Assembly: GCA_002731275.1 (NCBI GenBank)
Contig: PCBK01000076.1
Coordinates: 18,266-82,265, forward strand
DNA from: Deltaproteobacteria bacterium
Lineage (GTDB): Bacteria > Myxococcota_C > UBA6777
Direction of reading: 5' to 3'
DNA length: 64,000 bases
This document shows, in pieces, positions 38,113 to 48,143 of the stretch. Both the position numbers and the translations under genes were made by a program. The notes below the pieces were generated by a model that worked only from the letters and a program-made list of their open reading frames with translations, was not told where the DNA came from and made no database searches. Each line of letters opens with the position of its first letter. Position 1 is the stretch's first letter.

Positions 38113-40302
38113 TCACGGACGGTAGGTGACAGCTGAGACGACATCGTTGTGTCCGGTCAACGTCTTGGTCACTTTACCAGTCGCGACATCCACGATGTAC
38201 ACGTTCTTGTTGTATGTACCGCAAGCCGCCTCAGCTTTGGTCGGGTGGTACGAGACGGAATAGATGGGTCCAGCCCCAGTCGGCGTGACTTGAGAGACAA
38301 ACGTCAGCTTGCCAGAGGCAAAGGACCAGAAGCTCAACGTTCCATCAGCGCTCCCAACGACAAGTCCCGTCCCTTTGGGGTTAAAATCAAGTGCGGTGAT
38401 GCTCTTTGTGTGCTTTGTGAACACGCCAGCAGATTTGTTGGTGGTCAGATCCCACAAGATGACCTTGCCATCTTTCCCTCCAGAGACGAGGAATTTGGCG
38501 GTTGGATGGTAGGCCAACGCAAAGATATCGCCGGTGTGACCGCTCAACGTCGCGACGGACTTCTTCGTCGCGACATCGTAGAGGGTGATGGTTCCGGTCG
38601 CGACAGCAGCTTGTGTCGCCCCTGCGTCCAACGCGACGGCATATGGGATACCAGCCAATCCGCTGATCTGTCCCTGTGATTGACCATTCGCGAGCGCCCA
38701 AAAACGTACAGTTTTATCGGCAGAACAAGACGCGAGTGTTTTCCCAGTTGCATCAATCGCGAGCGCAAAGACAGAAGCTGTGTGATCGGCTTTTTCCCAC
38801 ACAACAGTCCCAGCATCAGGATTCCAAACGGTGACGTAATTGTTATCACTGGCCGTCGCGAGGAGTTTTCCTGTGGGGTCAAAGCGCGCGGCATAAATGG
38901 GTGGTTGTTGTTTGGAGTTGGTGAGCTGCTTGGATACAGCAGATGTTTGAAGATTCCACACGATCAAGGGGTTATTGATATCCCAGCTACCGGAGACCAG
39001 CTCGGAGACTTGGCAGTCATCGACCGCGCCATTGCAATCGTTATCGATCGAGTCGGGACAAATCTCTTTAGAAGGCAAAGCTGCTCCCTGACAAGCAGAC
39101 CATGTAAGCGCTGCTGTACACGTTTGTGTGCCGGCTTTGCACGCTCCAACACAAGTGTAGCTTCCGTTCGCAGCCTGCTTGCAACCAGCGTTACCATTGT
39201 AGCAAGCCCTTGTCTCACCAGCCTTACAATCACCGGTGGTCTGACAATCATCGACTTGACCGTTGCAATCATTATCTTTTTTGTCGGGACAGAATTCTTT
39301 TTGGGGGAGGACTTCGTTTTCACAGCTCCCCCATTGCTGATTGGCCTGACAGACTTGTTGACCTGATTGGCAGATCCCTACGCAGGTATATGTTCCGTCG
39401 GCCTCTTTGGTACAACCAGCGCCGCCAGTGTAACACGGCCTGGTGGAGCCAACAGTGCACTTGTTGTCGCAATTGTCGTCCACTTGACCGTTACAGTTAT
39501 CATCAAGTTGGTTTTTGCAGACCTCAGCCGTCGCAGCGACAGCACCCGTACACGGCCCCCATGTGCCGCTGCTTCCACACACTCTCGTGCCCGTCCGACA
39601 AGTCCCTCGACATGAAAACTGTGGAGGATCAGCAGAAGTCTGTGTACAGCCAGACTCTGTGGAAGGGAAACACTGTTGTGTTGCGCCTGTTGTGCACTTG
39701 TTATTCAGACAACCATCTTCTACGGGATCATCGATTGCACCGTCACAGTCGTTATCAATGCCATCCTGACAATTGGAAGCCCCGGGACCTTCGGTTGAGG
39801 GGAATGTGTTAGGTGTACAGACCTTCACACCATTTTGGCAGGCGGTGAACTCACCACGTCGACAAGGACCAAGTTGGTTTTCGACAACACACACACTAAA
39901 CTTTTCAGTGAAGGTCTCGTCGACTTGCCCATCACAGTCATCGTCACGCCCATTGCAGATCTCATCCTGTGATGAGGAGTTTGACACACAGCTACTGAAT
40001 CCAGTCCCTGTGGAGAGGCAGCTTTGCAATCCAAGGCGACAAGGTCCAAGCGCTCCAGGGATCGTACATCCTCTTGTCTCACCGGGGATACACGTTTGCG
40101 CTCCACAATTGGGGTCATTGGGAGCGCAGGTTTCGCACTTCCCATTCACACAACGAATTGTACCGTTGAGGCTACATTCGGAGTCACTAAAACAAGGCGT
40201 ATCAGGGAATTTGGGCGCGACACAGACACAACTCGGTAACAAAGGCCCAATCGACAGGGCAAACAAGATCACGTACACACGGGCAGGGAGCCTAAAATAC
40301 AT
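38113..40302 (-). CDS. lipoprotein with MopE-type metal-binding repeats and a WD40 propeller
   Basis: This 729-residue protein begins with a signal peptide ending in the lipobox LLPSC (Cys24), so it is exported and lipid-anchored. A Cys-rich part contains about five MopE-like motifs (CNGRDDDCDGQVDE, NDCDGAIDD, DDNCNGQVDD, NDCNGQVDDC, NDCNGAVDDC), putative Ca2+/metal-binding loops common in myxobacterial surface proteins. From about residue 430 to the end there are about seven WD40 repeats, which would form a beta propeller (for example LASCSADKTVRFWAL, LVSGGKDGKVILWDL). Exported WD40 propellers combined with MopE repeats are uncommon outside such bacteria. A promoter is noted upstream. Monocistronic and convergent with hppD. 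Confidence 0.88.
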   Translation of the reverse strand: MYFRLPARVYVILFALSIGPLLPSCVCVAPKFPDTPCFSDSECSLNGTIRCVNGKCETCAPNDPNCGAQTCIPGETRGCTIPGALGPCRLGLQSCLSTGTGFSSCVSNSSSQDEICNGRDDDCDGQVDETFTEKFSVCVVENQLGPCRRGEFTACQNGVKVCTPNTFPSTEGPGASNCQDGIDNDCDGAIDDPVEDGCLNNKCTTGATQQCFPSTESGCTQTSADPPQFSCRGTCRTGTRVCGSSGTWGPCTGAVAATAEVCKNQLDDNCNGQVDDNCDNKCTVGSTRPCYTGGAGCTKEADGTYTCVGICQSGQQVCQANQQWGSCENEVLPQKEFCPDKKDNDCNGQVDDCQTTGDCKAGETRACYNGNAGCKQAANGSYTCVGACKAGTQTCTAALTWSACQGAALPSKEICPDSIDNDCNGAVDDCQVSELVSGSWDINNPLIVWNLQTSAVSKQLTNSKQQPPIYAARFDPTGKLLATASDNNYVTVWNPDAGTVVWEKADHTASVFALAIDATGKTLASCSADKTVRFWALANGQSQGQISGLAGIPYAVALDAGATQAAVATGTITLYDVATKKSVATLSGHTGDIFALAYHPTAKFLVSGGKDGKVILWDLTTNKSAGVFTKHTKSITALDFNPKGTGLVVGSADGTLSFWSFASGKLTFVSQVTPTGAGPIYSVSYHPTKAEAACGTYNKNVYIVDVATGKVTKTLTGHNDVVSAVTYRP

Positions 40303-40716
40303 ATCATCATCTCCAACCGTTGGGATTCTGACGAATCACGCACAAACCACAACGGGTGCGTATATCAACAAAGATCATGTAGGTTCATGTCTTTTCAAGA
40401 CAAAAAGAAATCCTAAGATACCACAAAGATATGGTATACACCAAACAAAGTCAATCGACGTCCCCTGTAGTGGTTTCATCGTAAAGAACCTGTGAAGTGG
40501 CACCTTCAACAAAGAGTCGTCCAACATCACCTTTTTTGTCCACACTTCTCAAAAGAGTCCCCCCATTGAAAAAAAATGGAGAATAAATCTCCACCCCACA
40601 AGTACCAATAGACACGACCCACATGATCATGTAGTCGGAGACAATGACAGGCGCCCTAGTCAAACACAAAAGAAAGTGAACGTAACCATGTACCAGAACC
40701 CATGTGAGCACAAAGG
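40303..40716. other. intergenic region between divergent MopE-WD40 and ECF sigma genes
   Basis: About 410 bases. The left part contains the minus-strand promoter (40426-40454). Toward the sigma gene there are AT-rich dyads, CCATT/AATGG and GGAGA/TCTCC, around 40562-40592. I see no clear promoter for the sigma operon and no coding frame. Confidence 0.4.
40426..40454 (-). promoter_or_regulatory. sigma70-type promoter of the MopE-WD40 lipoprotein gene
   Basis: On the minus strand, TTGACT (40449-40454) and TATCTT (40426-40431) are spaced by 17 bp, matching consensus at five... four and four positions or better. It implies a leader of about 115 nt before the ATG at 40302. Confidence 0.5.
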
Positions 40717-41244
40717 ATGAAAGATCCAATGGAGCAATACCTACAAGAAGCGTTCCCACGTGGCTATATCGCAGCGTTCCGTATCCTCGGAAATCAAGAG
40801 GAGTCGCGGGAAGCCTGTCAAGAGGCAGCGCTGCGTGCGCTCGCAGCAAAAGATCGATATGACAATTCAAAGCCCTTCTACCCGTGGTTTTATCGCATAC
40901 TCAAGAACTTGTGCCTTGATCGCGTCAAACAAAAAAAACGCATCGTGCACACACCCACAGAGGAGCTTCCTCTCCAAAGTCCAGACGCTTCAGCTGAAGA
41001 TCAATTGATGCAACACCAGCAACAAAGAGCCCTGATCAACGCGATCGGCCAACTCCCGGAAAGTCTTCGTGAGATCATCGAGCTGAGACACTTTCAGGAT
41101 TTGAGCTACGAAGAGATCGCGGACATCCTTGCGTGTCCGGTAGGCACAGTGATGAGCAGACTGTACAGAGCGCGAAAGGCGTTGCGAGAACAAATGAAGG
41201 AGAACCTGAATGCTTCCATTGGGGAAAAGGAGCGATACGCATGA
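40717..41244 (+). CDS. ECF-type RNA polymerase sigma factor
   Basis: This 175-residue sigma70-family factor with only regions 2 and 4 should direct RNA polymerase to a small regulon. Region 2 has the typical helix ending FYPWFYRILKNLCLDRVKQKK; region 4 has LPESLREIIELRHFQDLSYEEIADILACPVGTVMSRLYRARKAL, a complete helix-turn-helix. I use the ATG at 40717; the ATG four codons later (40729) is an alternative. The stop overlaps the next gene in ATGA, and a third gene overlaps likewise, so this is an operon of sigma factor, membrane anti-sigma factor and YbjQ-family protein. Regulon and signal are unknown. Confidence 0.93.
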   Translation: MKDPMEQYLQEAFPRGYIAAFRILGNQEESREACQEAALRALAAKDRYDNSKPFYPWFYRILKNLCLDRVKQKKRIVHTPTEELPLQSPDASAEDQLMQHQQQRALINAIGQLPESLREIIELRHFQDLSYEEIADILACPVGTVMSRLYRARKALREQMKENLNASIGEKERYA

Positions 41245-41681
41245 GCAACCAACAAGAGCGTCACGAAATGTTGTTGATGAAAGCCGTCGACAACATGCTA
41301 TCCACACAAGAACAACAAGAGTTTGAGCAGCTTCTCAAGACACACCCGGACTACCAAGCCGAGTACGAGGACTTCCTCCAAATCAAACACGGCACAGATG
41401 CCCTGCGAGGCCGTATCCTCGCTGATGCCAAGATCGAGCCCTACACAGCAAGCCCCACAAAGAATGTGCTCTTTGGGTTTAGCTTCTTTGTCATGCTTGC
41501 CGGCTCGATCATGATGATGGGGTGTGGTGCCTACTTCTTTTTGAGCGCTCCAAATGTCCCCCTCTGGGTCAAAGTGAGCGAGAGTCTCTTTTTTACAGGC
41601 GGTGCGCTGCTCTTTGGCTATGTGTTACAAGCACGTCTCCGCTCTATCAAGCACGACCCTTACAAGGAGATAGATATATGA
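41241..41681 (+). CDS. predicted membrane anti-sigma factor
   Basis: This 146-residue protein starts at the ATG overlapping the sigma stop (ATGA), with AAAGGAG upstream. The N-terminal cytoplasmic part (LLMKAVDNMLSTQEQQEFEQLL) resembles the anti-sigma domain of membrane-bound ECF anti-sigma factors but lacks the zinc-binding HxxxCxxC motif. Two transmembrane helices follow (FGFSFFVMLAGSIMMMGCGAYFF and SLFFTGGALLFGYVLQ). Position directly after an ECF sigma gene with overlapping start supports the function; the sequence alone is weak. Confidence 0.75.
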   Translation: MSNQQERHEMLLMKAVDNMLSTQEQQEFEQLLKTHPDYQAEYEDFLQIKHGTDALRGRILADAKIEPYTASPTKNVLFGFSFFVMLAGSIMMMGCGAYFFLSAPNVPLWVKVSESLFFTGGALLFGYVLQARLRSIKHDPYKEIDI

Positions 41682-42070
41682 GCAAACACGAACTGATGAG
41701 ATCCTCTTCTGGCGCAGTGACCGGATTTCAACGACCCATCATGATCGTCACTTCTGAGAATATCCCAGGCTACACGATTGTCGAGACGGTCGGGATTGTC
41801 AGAGGGAATACGATCAGGGCGAGACACATAGGACGCGATCTGCTCGCATCCTTCCGCAATGTTGTGGGTGGTGAAGTCCGCGAATACACAAAGCTCATGG
41901 GAGAGAGTCGCGAGCAAGCACTAGACAGAATGGCTGAACAAGCCGTAGAGCTTGGTGCCAACGCGATCACGAGTGTACGCCTCACAACAAGTATGTTGAT
42001 GAATGGAGCTGCTGAGATTCTCGCCTACGGAACGGCTGTCCGCATCGAAAAAGACATCCCCCAAGAATAA
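41678..42070 (+). CDS. YbjQ/UPF0145-family protein
   Basis: This 130-residue protein starts in the ATGA overlap with the anti-sigma gene and has AAGGAGATAGATAT before it. The core IPGYTIVETVGIVRGNTIRARHIGRDL, GGEVREYTKLMGESREQALDRM and GANAITSVR is the pattern of the YbjQ (Pfam DUF74) family, a small beta-rich fold that forms a pentamer in structures; the biochemical function is unknown. It is an unusual third member for an ECF operon and a plausible target or modulator of it. Confidence 0.85.
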   Translation: MSKHELMRSSSGAVTGFQRPIMIVTSENIPGYTIVETVGIVRGNTIRARHIGRDLLASFRNVVGGEVREYTKLMGESREQALDRMAEQAVELGANAITSVRLTTSMLMNGAAEILAYGTAVRIEKDIPQE

Positions 42071-42091
42071 GATTGTTGTCTTCAAAGCCCC

Positions 42092-42787
42092 TCAGGTCTG
42101 TGGTTTACGACGTAACAATAAATACATCGCCCCAAGCCCACCATCGTACGAGCGAGCAGATGTAAATGCCAGGATCTGCTTGTGCAAAAACCCTCGACTT
42201 AACCAGCGAATCAATCGCTTCTTCAAGATCGGCTCTTGCCCTGGAGAGTGATGTCCACGACCGTGAATGATCAGCAAACACCGTCGGCCTTGTAGTCGCT
42301 GTGTGTGGATAAATTCGATCAGATTGTCCCGCGCCTCTTCGACCCTCATCCCATGTAGATCAAGATATGCCTGCCATGCATACTCTCCCCGTCGTAAGCG
42401 TTGCAGAATACGAGGATCAAGACCTTGCACTGCGCCTTCGACATATTCGTCACTTGAGACGATATCAAAGCTCCCCTTCCCTTTGACCAACGCATCAAGC
42501 TCAAGCAGCGCCTCACGATCATCATCGCGGATCAACGCTGTTGGAGGTTGGATCAAAGGAATGTCCCCACCACTTAAGAGCGGCTCGACATCTGCCATTT
42601 CTCGTAAAAAGAGTTCATCATCGGTAAGCTGTGCCCGTGGTGTCTTCTTTGGCGCCAACCGAGCAGCAGGCACAGAAGGCTTCTCTATCACCTTTCGCTT
42701 TTCCTTCTCGCGGATCAGCTTGTCCCCAAAATCCTCGAACGGATTGTGGTAAAAGGTGTCCTTTTTTCGCCTGCGTTTCTTTTTCAT
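42092..42787 (-). CDS. Smr-domain protein
   Basis: This 231-residue protein has a basic N-terminal region (KKKRRRKK), an acidic middle and a C-terminal Smr domain (~145-231). It keeps the family motifs LDLHGM and the HGRGHHS loop, which in MutS2 and SmrB carry endonuclease or nicking activity on DNA or on mRNA at stalled ribosomes. It starts at the ATG overlapping the hyuB stop in ATGA (42784-42787), so it is translationally coupled to a hydantoinase/oxoprolinase subunit, an unexpected partner. Cellular role here unknown. Confidence 0.9.
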   Translation of the reverse strand: MKKKRRRKKDTFYHNPFEDFGDKLIREKEKRKVIEKPSVPAARLAPKKTPRAQLTDDELFLREMADVEPLLSGGDIPLIQPPTALIRDDDREALLELDALVKGKGSFDIVSSDEYVEGAVQGLDPRILQRLRRGEYAWQAYLDLHGMRVEEARDNLIEFIHTQRLQGRRCLLIIHGRGHHSPGQEPILKKRLIRWLSRGFLHKQILAFTSARSYDGGLGAMYLLLRRKPQT

Positions 42788-44472
42788 GATCTCTTGGTCT
42801 CTTGTTCAATCCTATCGGAACATGGACTGGACTCAGCGTCAGCATGTCCACGCACTTGCAAGCCATCAGTGGAGGCATCCACTCCCCACCCACCACCGCC
42901 CGGCGTGACTATCTCCAACTTGGTACTTGGCGTCTGTAATTGCAAAGTACACTTCGAAGGAAGGTTTTCACCTCCCGAGCCTCCCGGTACATAAAGAATA
43001 TTCTGCCCTCGCATACCGGGCTCACCTCCTTGCACACCGTAGGGTGCGTGTTTGCGACGCTCTGTCAAGAGTGTCAACTCCAAGGGTTGCTCCGCGAGAG
43101 CTTCTGAATCAAACACGTAACAACGACGTACTCCATCTCCTCCAGCGTGATATCCACGTCCGCCAGAACCAGAGTGTACCTTGTAATGTTCTATACGAAA
43201 AGGGTAGGCATGTTCAAGAGCTTCGACAGGAGTATTCAAAGTGTTTGTCATATGGGTATGTACGGCTGAAGCGCCTGGACCAGAAGGTCCCCCACCTGCA
43301 CCACCAGCCAGCGTCTCATAATACGCAAACGGCCTGCCGCGACGTGAATCAAATCCACCTAGCGTGATGTTGTTCATCGAACCACATGACGCAGCAGGGA
43401 TCACAGAGGGCAAGGCTTTTGACAACGCGCCGAATAAAACATCCACAATGCGCTGACTCGTCTCCACATTCCCACCTGCGACAGCGGCCGGGGGCAAGGC
43501 GTCGACGATACTTCCAGGTCGCGTCTCGACCTCTATCGGCCCCATCACACCTGCGTTACTTGGGATATCGTCAGGAGCAAGACACTGAAAAACATAGTTG
43601 ACCGCCGAAATCGCGATCGCACGTACGGCATTTACAGGCCCTGCGACTTGATCATCTGCAGCTGTAAAATCAACAACAGCACGAGAACCCCTGATCTCCA
43701 AGCGTACGTGAATCCGAATATCTTCGGCCTCAAATCCATCACCATCGAGCCTATCCTCGAACGTGTACTCTCCATCAGGGATATCCTCAATGACACGCCG
43801 GATGAGCCTCTCTGTGTAAGCCTGAAGTGCCAGCGCTTGCGCGCTCACATTCTCCGCGGAGTAACGCTCACAAAGCTCCAACATACGACGCTTGCCAATA
43901 TGCAACGCCGCTGTCTGCGCGAGCAGATCACCTCGACGCTCATCAGGTGTCCTCGACTGCGAACAAATCCACTCAATACAAGCATCATCGAGACGACGAG
44001 GTGAGATTCTCACTCCCTCCTCTGAAATATCGCGACTCAATGGCATCGAACCAGGTGTCAGCCCACCAACATCCGCGTGATGGGCTCGGTTGGCGACGAA
44101 GAAGCGCGGCGTACTCTCTCCAGGCAACAAACAAGGTGCAACAACTGTGATATCAGGAAGATGTGTGCCTCCAGCGAACGGATCGTTGAGCACAAAACAA
44201 TCCCCCTCTTTCATCTCAGCAGCCGGAAAGACCTGAAGAACAGCCTCTACTGACATCGGCGTTGAGCCAAGATGAACGGGGATGTGTGCAGCCTGTGCGA
44301 TCATTCGCGCATCTGCATCAAACACTGCGCAGGAAAAATCCCGTCGCTCCTTGATGTTAGGGGAGTATGCGGAGCGCATCAACCGCCCCCCCATCTCTTC
44401 GGCAATAGACGCAAATAAATGTTTAAATATCTCGAGCTCTACAGGATCAGAAGGCATCATACTCTCGCTCAT
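42784..44472 (-). CDS. hyuB: hydantoinase B / 5-oxoprolinase subunit B
   Basis: This 562-residue subunit of the ATP-dependent N-methylhydantoinase/5-oxoprolinase family works with the HyuA subunit to open a cyclic amide (hydantoin, 5-oxoproline) using ATP. Family features include [21 protein letters not shown] at the N terminus, [17 protein letters not shown], and a glycine-rich C terminus ([26 protein letters not shown]). It starts with ATGA overlapping the hyuA stop and ends overlapping smr. Substrate is unresolved between hydantoins and 5-oxoproline. Confidence 0.9.
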   Translation of the reverse strand: MSESMMPSDPVELEIFKHLFASIAEEMGGRLMRSAYSPNIKERRDFSCAVFDADARMIAQAAHIPVHLGSTPMSVEAVLQVFPAAEMKEGDCFVLNDPFAGGTHLPDITVVAPCLLPGESTPRFFVANRAHHADVGGLTPGSMPLSRDISEEGVRISPRRLDDACIEWICSQSRTPDERRGDLLAQTAALHIGKRRMLELCERYSAENVSAQALALQAYTERLIRRVIEDIPDGEYTFEDRLDGDGFEAEDIRIHVRLEIRGSRAVVDFTAADDQVAGPVNAVRAIAISAVNYVFQCLAPDDIPSNAGVMGPIEVETRPGSIVDALPPAAVAGGNVETSQRIVDVLFGALSKALPSVIPAASCGSMNNITLGGFDSRRGRPFAYYETLAGGAGGGPSGPGASAVHTHMTNTLNTPVEALEHAYPFRIEHYKVHSGSGGRGYHAGGDGVRRCYVFDSEALAEQPLELTLLTERRKHAPYGVQGGEPGMRGQNILYVPGGSGGENLPSKCTLQLQTPSTKLEIVTPGGGGWGVDASTDGLQVRGHADAESSPCSDRIEQETKRS

Positions 44473-46532
44473 GCCTCCGACCCTCCAGCTCGTGAAAGGT
44501 GGATATTTCCGACTTGATCAACCTTCATATCCCAGCCCTCTCTCACAACTGTTGTCGATGAATATTCTCGAATCAGTAACGGCCCAACCACACGATCTTC
44601 TGCGCAAAGTTGTCCTCGCTCAATCGTTGGCCAGTCCTCCCATCGCTCCCCATTATAAACGGAGCAGACACCAAACGAGTTCGATAATGCACCTTCTTTT
44701 CGCGCCTCCAACGACGGAAGCTGACATGAGTATGCCCGCCCAACCCCTTGCACCCGTAAGGTGACGATTTGAAGGGGCTTCTGCGTGGTGTAACCATACA
44801 GCTGCAAGTGCTTGTCTTCAAAGGCTGCCGCGACATCCACACCTTCTTCGTAGGGGATGTTGATCTCGTAGGATTGTCCTGCATATCGCAGCTCAAAAGA
44901 AGAACGAAGTTGTAGGTCTTCGAGCGCAAGACCATCTCGTCGCCACACCGCGTGTATCTCTTCACAGAGCGCATCATACAACGCCTGCACCTCTGGCAGC
45001 GATGGCAGCGCTGGAAAGACACCATTCTCAGATTCGACAGTAAGCAGCAGGGAGCGAGAGACGTCGTACATGGGCGCACTGAGTAACATCCCAAAGGCAC
45101 TGAGCAGACCAGGATATTGGGGAACGATCACGTGCTTCATCCCCAGCTCCTCGGCGAGTTGACACGCATGAAGCCCACCAGCACCACCAAACGGCAGCAA
45201 AGAAAAGGTACGTGGATCATGTCCTTTTTGCACAGATATCCGCTGGATCGCCCTCGTCATTTTTGCGCCAGCGATACGCAAGATCCCAACCGCAAGCGCT
45301 TCGGGAGACAGACCTGCCTGAGAAGCGAGCTCTGTGATCGCCTGCTTCGCGGCCTCTGGGTGAAGCTGCATATGCCCACCCAAGCGCAAATCACTTTGGA
45401 TATGGCCCAAAAACACATGCGCATCTGTCACCGTTGCCTGGAAGGGAGCCTTTTGATGACCATAACACGCAGGTCCCGGCCTTGCCCCTGCAGATTGTGG
45501 CCCAACACGTAGCGCGCCTCCTGCATCCAACCACGCCAGAGAGCCACCTCCAGCCCCTACAGTGTGGATGTCCAACATCGGAATCCGCAAAGGCATCCCC
45601 GCAATCTCACTCTCCGTCGTCCGCGCGATCTCACCCTCACAAAGGGAGACATCTGTACTCGTCCCGCCCATATCAAACGAGATGAATCGCTCACACCCAG
45701 CCAAAAGGGCCATTTTTTTGGCACCATGAATCCCACCAGCAGGTCCGGAGAGGACTGTGCGAACAGGCTCCTTCATCACTTGGCGAGGGGGCAAAGACCC
45801 GCCTCCCGAGCCCATGATCCACAACGCGCCACCACCTAAAGACTCTTCAAGCTGGCGGATATATTGATTCATTTTCGGCGCTACAAGTGCATTCAAGACA
45901 CAAGTAGACGCTCTCTCATACTCGCGAAACTCAGGTAACAACTCGTGGGATAGTGTGATGTGTAGGGACGGTAACTCAGCACGAATCCGCTCTGCAACGC
46001 GAAGTTCATGTTCAGGCGCCGCATAGCTATGGAGAAAGCTGATCGCAACAGAGTCAAACGCCCCCTCCTTCAACCATTCGATCAATTCTTCGATGTCTTC
46101 GTCCCGCAGGGAAATCAAACACGTCCCGTCAAATCGATGTCGTTGTGGCACACCATAACAAGCATCCCTCCCGAGAGGAGACTGCCCCGGCGAAACCTCA
46201 AGCGCGTAAAGCGCAGGACGATGTTGACGCGCGAGAAGCAAGGTATCTTCGAAGCCAGCAGTCGTGACAAACGCAGCGCGTGCCCCCTTCCCCTCTAAAA
46301 TAGCGTTGGTTGCGACGGTTGAACCATGCACAACGGCGACATCTTGGGTCTCAGCCCCACCAAATGTCTTCAAAAGTTCGTGAATACCTTGCAGAACAGC
46401 TCTCGAAGGATCGTCAGGCGTAGAAGGCAGCTTATGGTGTAGGAGTTGGTGGGGTCCCATCAAGATCAGATCAGTAAACGTTCCCCCTGTGTCAACACCG
46501 ATCCGCAAAAGTGCGTCATCAACAGACGACAT
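44469..46532 (-). CDS. hyuA: hydantoinase A / 5-oxoprolinase subunit A
   Basis: This protein of about 687 residues is the ATP-binding acetate/sugar-kinase-fold partner of HyuB. The N-terminal phosphate-binding loop [13 protein letters not shown], the [16 protein letters not shown] segment, and [13 protein letters not shown] are diagnostic. I place the start at the ATG at 46532, with GAGGGGG 5-6 nt upstream, rather than at 46580. Stop overlaps the hyuB start (ATGA). The pair plus smr forms a three-gene operon with overlapping junctions. Which cyclic amide is used cannot be seen from sequence. Confidence 0.93.
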   Translation of the reverse strand: MSSVDDALLRIGVDTGGTFTDLILMGPHQLLHHKLPSTPDDPSRAVLQGIHELLKTFGGAETQDVAVVHGSTVATNAILEGKGARAAFVTTAGFEDTLLLARQHRPALYALEVSPGQSPLGRDACYGVPQRHRFDGTCLISLRDEDIEELIEWLKEGAFDSVAISFLHSYAAPEHELRVAERIRAELPSLHITLSHELLPEFREYERASTCVLNALVAPKMNQYIRQLEESLGGGALWIMGSGGGSLPPRQVMKEPVRTVLSGPAGGIHGAKKMALLAGCERFISFDMGGTSTDVSLCEGEIARTTESEIAGMPLRIPMLDIHTVGAGGGSLAWLDAGGALRVGPQSAGARPGPACYGHQKAPFQATVTDAHVFLGHIQSDLRLGGHMQLHPEAAKQAITELASQAGLSPEALAVGILRIAGAKMTRAIQRISVQKGHDPRTFSLLPFGGAGGLHACQLAEELGMKHVIVPQYPGLLSAFGMLLSAPMYDVSRSLLLTVESENGVFPALPSLPEVQALYDALCEEIHAVWRRDGLALEDLQLRSSFELRYAGQSYEINIPYEEGVDVAAAFEDKHLQLYGYTTQKPLQIVTLRVQGVGRAYSCQLPSLEARKEGALSNSFGVCSVYNGERWEDWPTIERGQLCAEDRVVGPLLIREYSSTTVVREGWDMKVDQVGNIHLSRAGGSEA

Positions 46533-46702
46533 CTTTGCCCCCTCGCTGTAAACCCTGCGTCTTATGGACTCGCTGTACATTCGTCACACAATCACCTACC
46601 ATCGTTTATTTGACACTCTTTGGTGGCCCAACCACCCACATGTATGGACTGACCTACAAAGATAGTCTCGCTGCTTCGAATTTGTCCAGAATTATGTCTC
46701 CC

Positions 46703-47449
46703 TCAATCGAAAATGACGTATAGAGCAGCCAACAACAAGACAACGACAACCCCGACGAGTACCATAAAGACAGGGTTTCGGCCCTCCTCTTGTCTCACAT
46801 CCGTCGCCATCTCAACAGAAAGAGGCTCATTCGCCTCGATGGTGGGGAGTGGTTGGTCTTCGGCGATCACCTCCATACTCTCGACCTCAAAATCTCCGGT
46901 GCCTCCAGGAGAAAGAAAGGCATCACCGACGAAGTCTTCGCGGGGTGTTCCCGAAACAGAAGGTTGGTGCTGAAAAATGGGCCGCGCCACGGGCTGCGCA
47001 TGGGGTCCAGGGAGTGGGACCTGATCGATACGCGTTGCGTTGGCACCTTCGGGATCGATCACAGGGGTCCGAAACTCCATCGTGTGCATTTCATCATCTG
47101 AGACATCAGCATAGCCTTTGAGTTGAAACGAGCCGACCTTGGACTCATCCCACGGGGTTCGTCCTCCATGTAGAGTGTGTTCTGTTTCATCCTGAGCCGT
47201 ACGTGATGCACGCGCTCGATTTTGTGTACCGAGTAACACGTTCATCTCGGAGGATGACATCTTCAATGTCTCTGGCCCCTCCTCCAGCTCCTCGTGGTGT
47301 GCCATCATTCGGCCAAGTGCCTGCTGTTGCTCAGCGCTTAACTCTGTGGCGATCGTGTCCTCGGACTGAGCGCCCTCCACATCTTCCATCGTTCCGATGT
47401 CACTTGCAATCGCCCCAGCTTCAAAAGGATCGAGTTCATGCTTTGACAT
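46703..47449 (-). CDS. tail-anchored acidic protein of unknown function
   Basis: This protein has about 248 residues from the ATG at 47449 (GGAGG 8 nt upstream). It is acidic and mostly low complexity. It has a single hydrophobic helix at the extreme C terminus (PVFMVLVGVVVVLLLAALYVIFD), giving a tail-anchored topology with nearly all residues in the cytoplasm. No catalytic or binding motif is seen. Its Thr/Ser- and Glu-rich composition and lack of secondary structure suggest an intrinsically disordered regulator or kinase substrate (inference). Lone gene upstream of mtnD on the same strand. Confidence 0.65.
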   Translation of the reverse strand: MSKHELDPFEAGAIASDIGTMEDVEGAQSEDTIATELSAEQQQALGRMMAHHEELEEGPETLKMSSSEMNVLLGTQNRARASRTAQDETEHTLHGGRTPWDESKVGSFQLKGYADVSDDEMHTMEFRTPVIDPEGANATRIDQVPLPGPHAQPVARPIFQHQPSVSGTPREDFVGDAFLSPGGTGDFEVESMEVIAEDQPLPTIEANEPLSVEMATDVRQEEGRNPVFMVLVGVVVVLLLAALYVIFD

Positions 47450-47588
47450 GCATAAGACCTCCATGTATCCGAAACCACGAAAAAGAACCTGCTTCAAGGC
47501 TCCAAAAGAACGTGTGTTGCGAAAAAGATTGAATCCATCTCGAAAAAAAAGCACACAAAGGATAAGTCAATGACGGCAGAACGGACGA

Positions 47589-48143
47589 TCAGGGAGCAGA
47601 GATGTATGCAGGTCCAAAGCAGAGAGGTTCATAGTTTTGATCGAGTCCTGAATCGGTGTAATGGGGCGTCCATCCGGAAGGGTCCTGGAACAAACGAATC
47701 GCACGGATGGTCTTTTCTTTACAGAGGTCAAACCAATGAAGTGTACCACGTGGTACGTTGATCATATCGCCCTTGAGCACTTCGATGCTGAAGACAGGGC
47801 CACCTTTCGGGTGGAGATGGAAGACACCACTACCATGAACGATAAAACGAACCTCATCTTCGTCGTGCCAGTGTTCTTTGCTAAACTTCGCCAGCATCCC
47901 GTCGAGGCCTTCGATGTCAGGTGTAATGTTGATCACATCCGCGGTCACGTACCCACCCTCTTCTTTGAGCGCTTGAATTGGCTCGTCATACGCAGCCAAA
48001 ATCTCTTCTTGTGTGGCATGAGTCGAGAGAGAATCCGATCCTTCAAAACGTCGATACCAAATCCCAAATTGACCAAGAAAGGTCGAGATTTCTTGGGCAT
48101 CTTCCATTTGTCGATCTTCGTCCGCGATACGCAATATGGCCAT
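47589..48143 (-). CDS. mtnD: acireductone dioxygenase (ARD), cupin
   Basis: This 184-residue cupin catalyses the dioxygen-dependent cleavage of acireductone in the methionine salvage pathway, with Fe or Ni deciding the product. The metal site is HWHDEDE (two His and Glu) with the fourth ligand His in GTLHWFD. The rest matches ARD (for example SGVFHLHPKGG and DPSGWTPHYTDSG). I use the ATG at 48143, preceded by AGAGG; the frame extension upstream is not protein-like. No other methionine salvage genes are in the window. Confidence 0.93.
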   Translation of the reverse strand: MAILRIADEDRQMEDAQEISTFLGQFGIWYRRFEGSDSLSTHATQEEILAAYDEPIQALKEEGGYVTADVINITPDIEGLDGMLAKFSKEHWHDEDEVRFIVHGSGVFHLHPKGGPVFSIEVLKGDMINVPRGTLHWFDLCKEKTIRAIRLFQDPSGWTPHYTDSGLDQNYEPLCFGPAYISAP

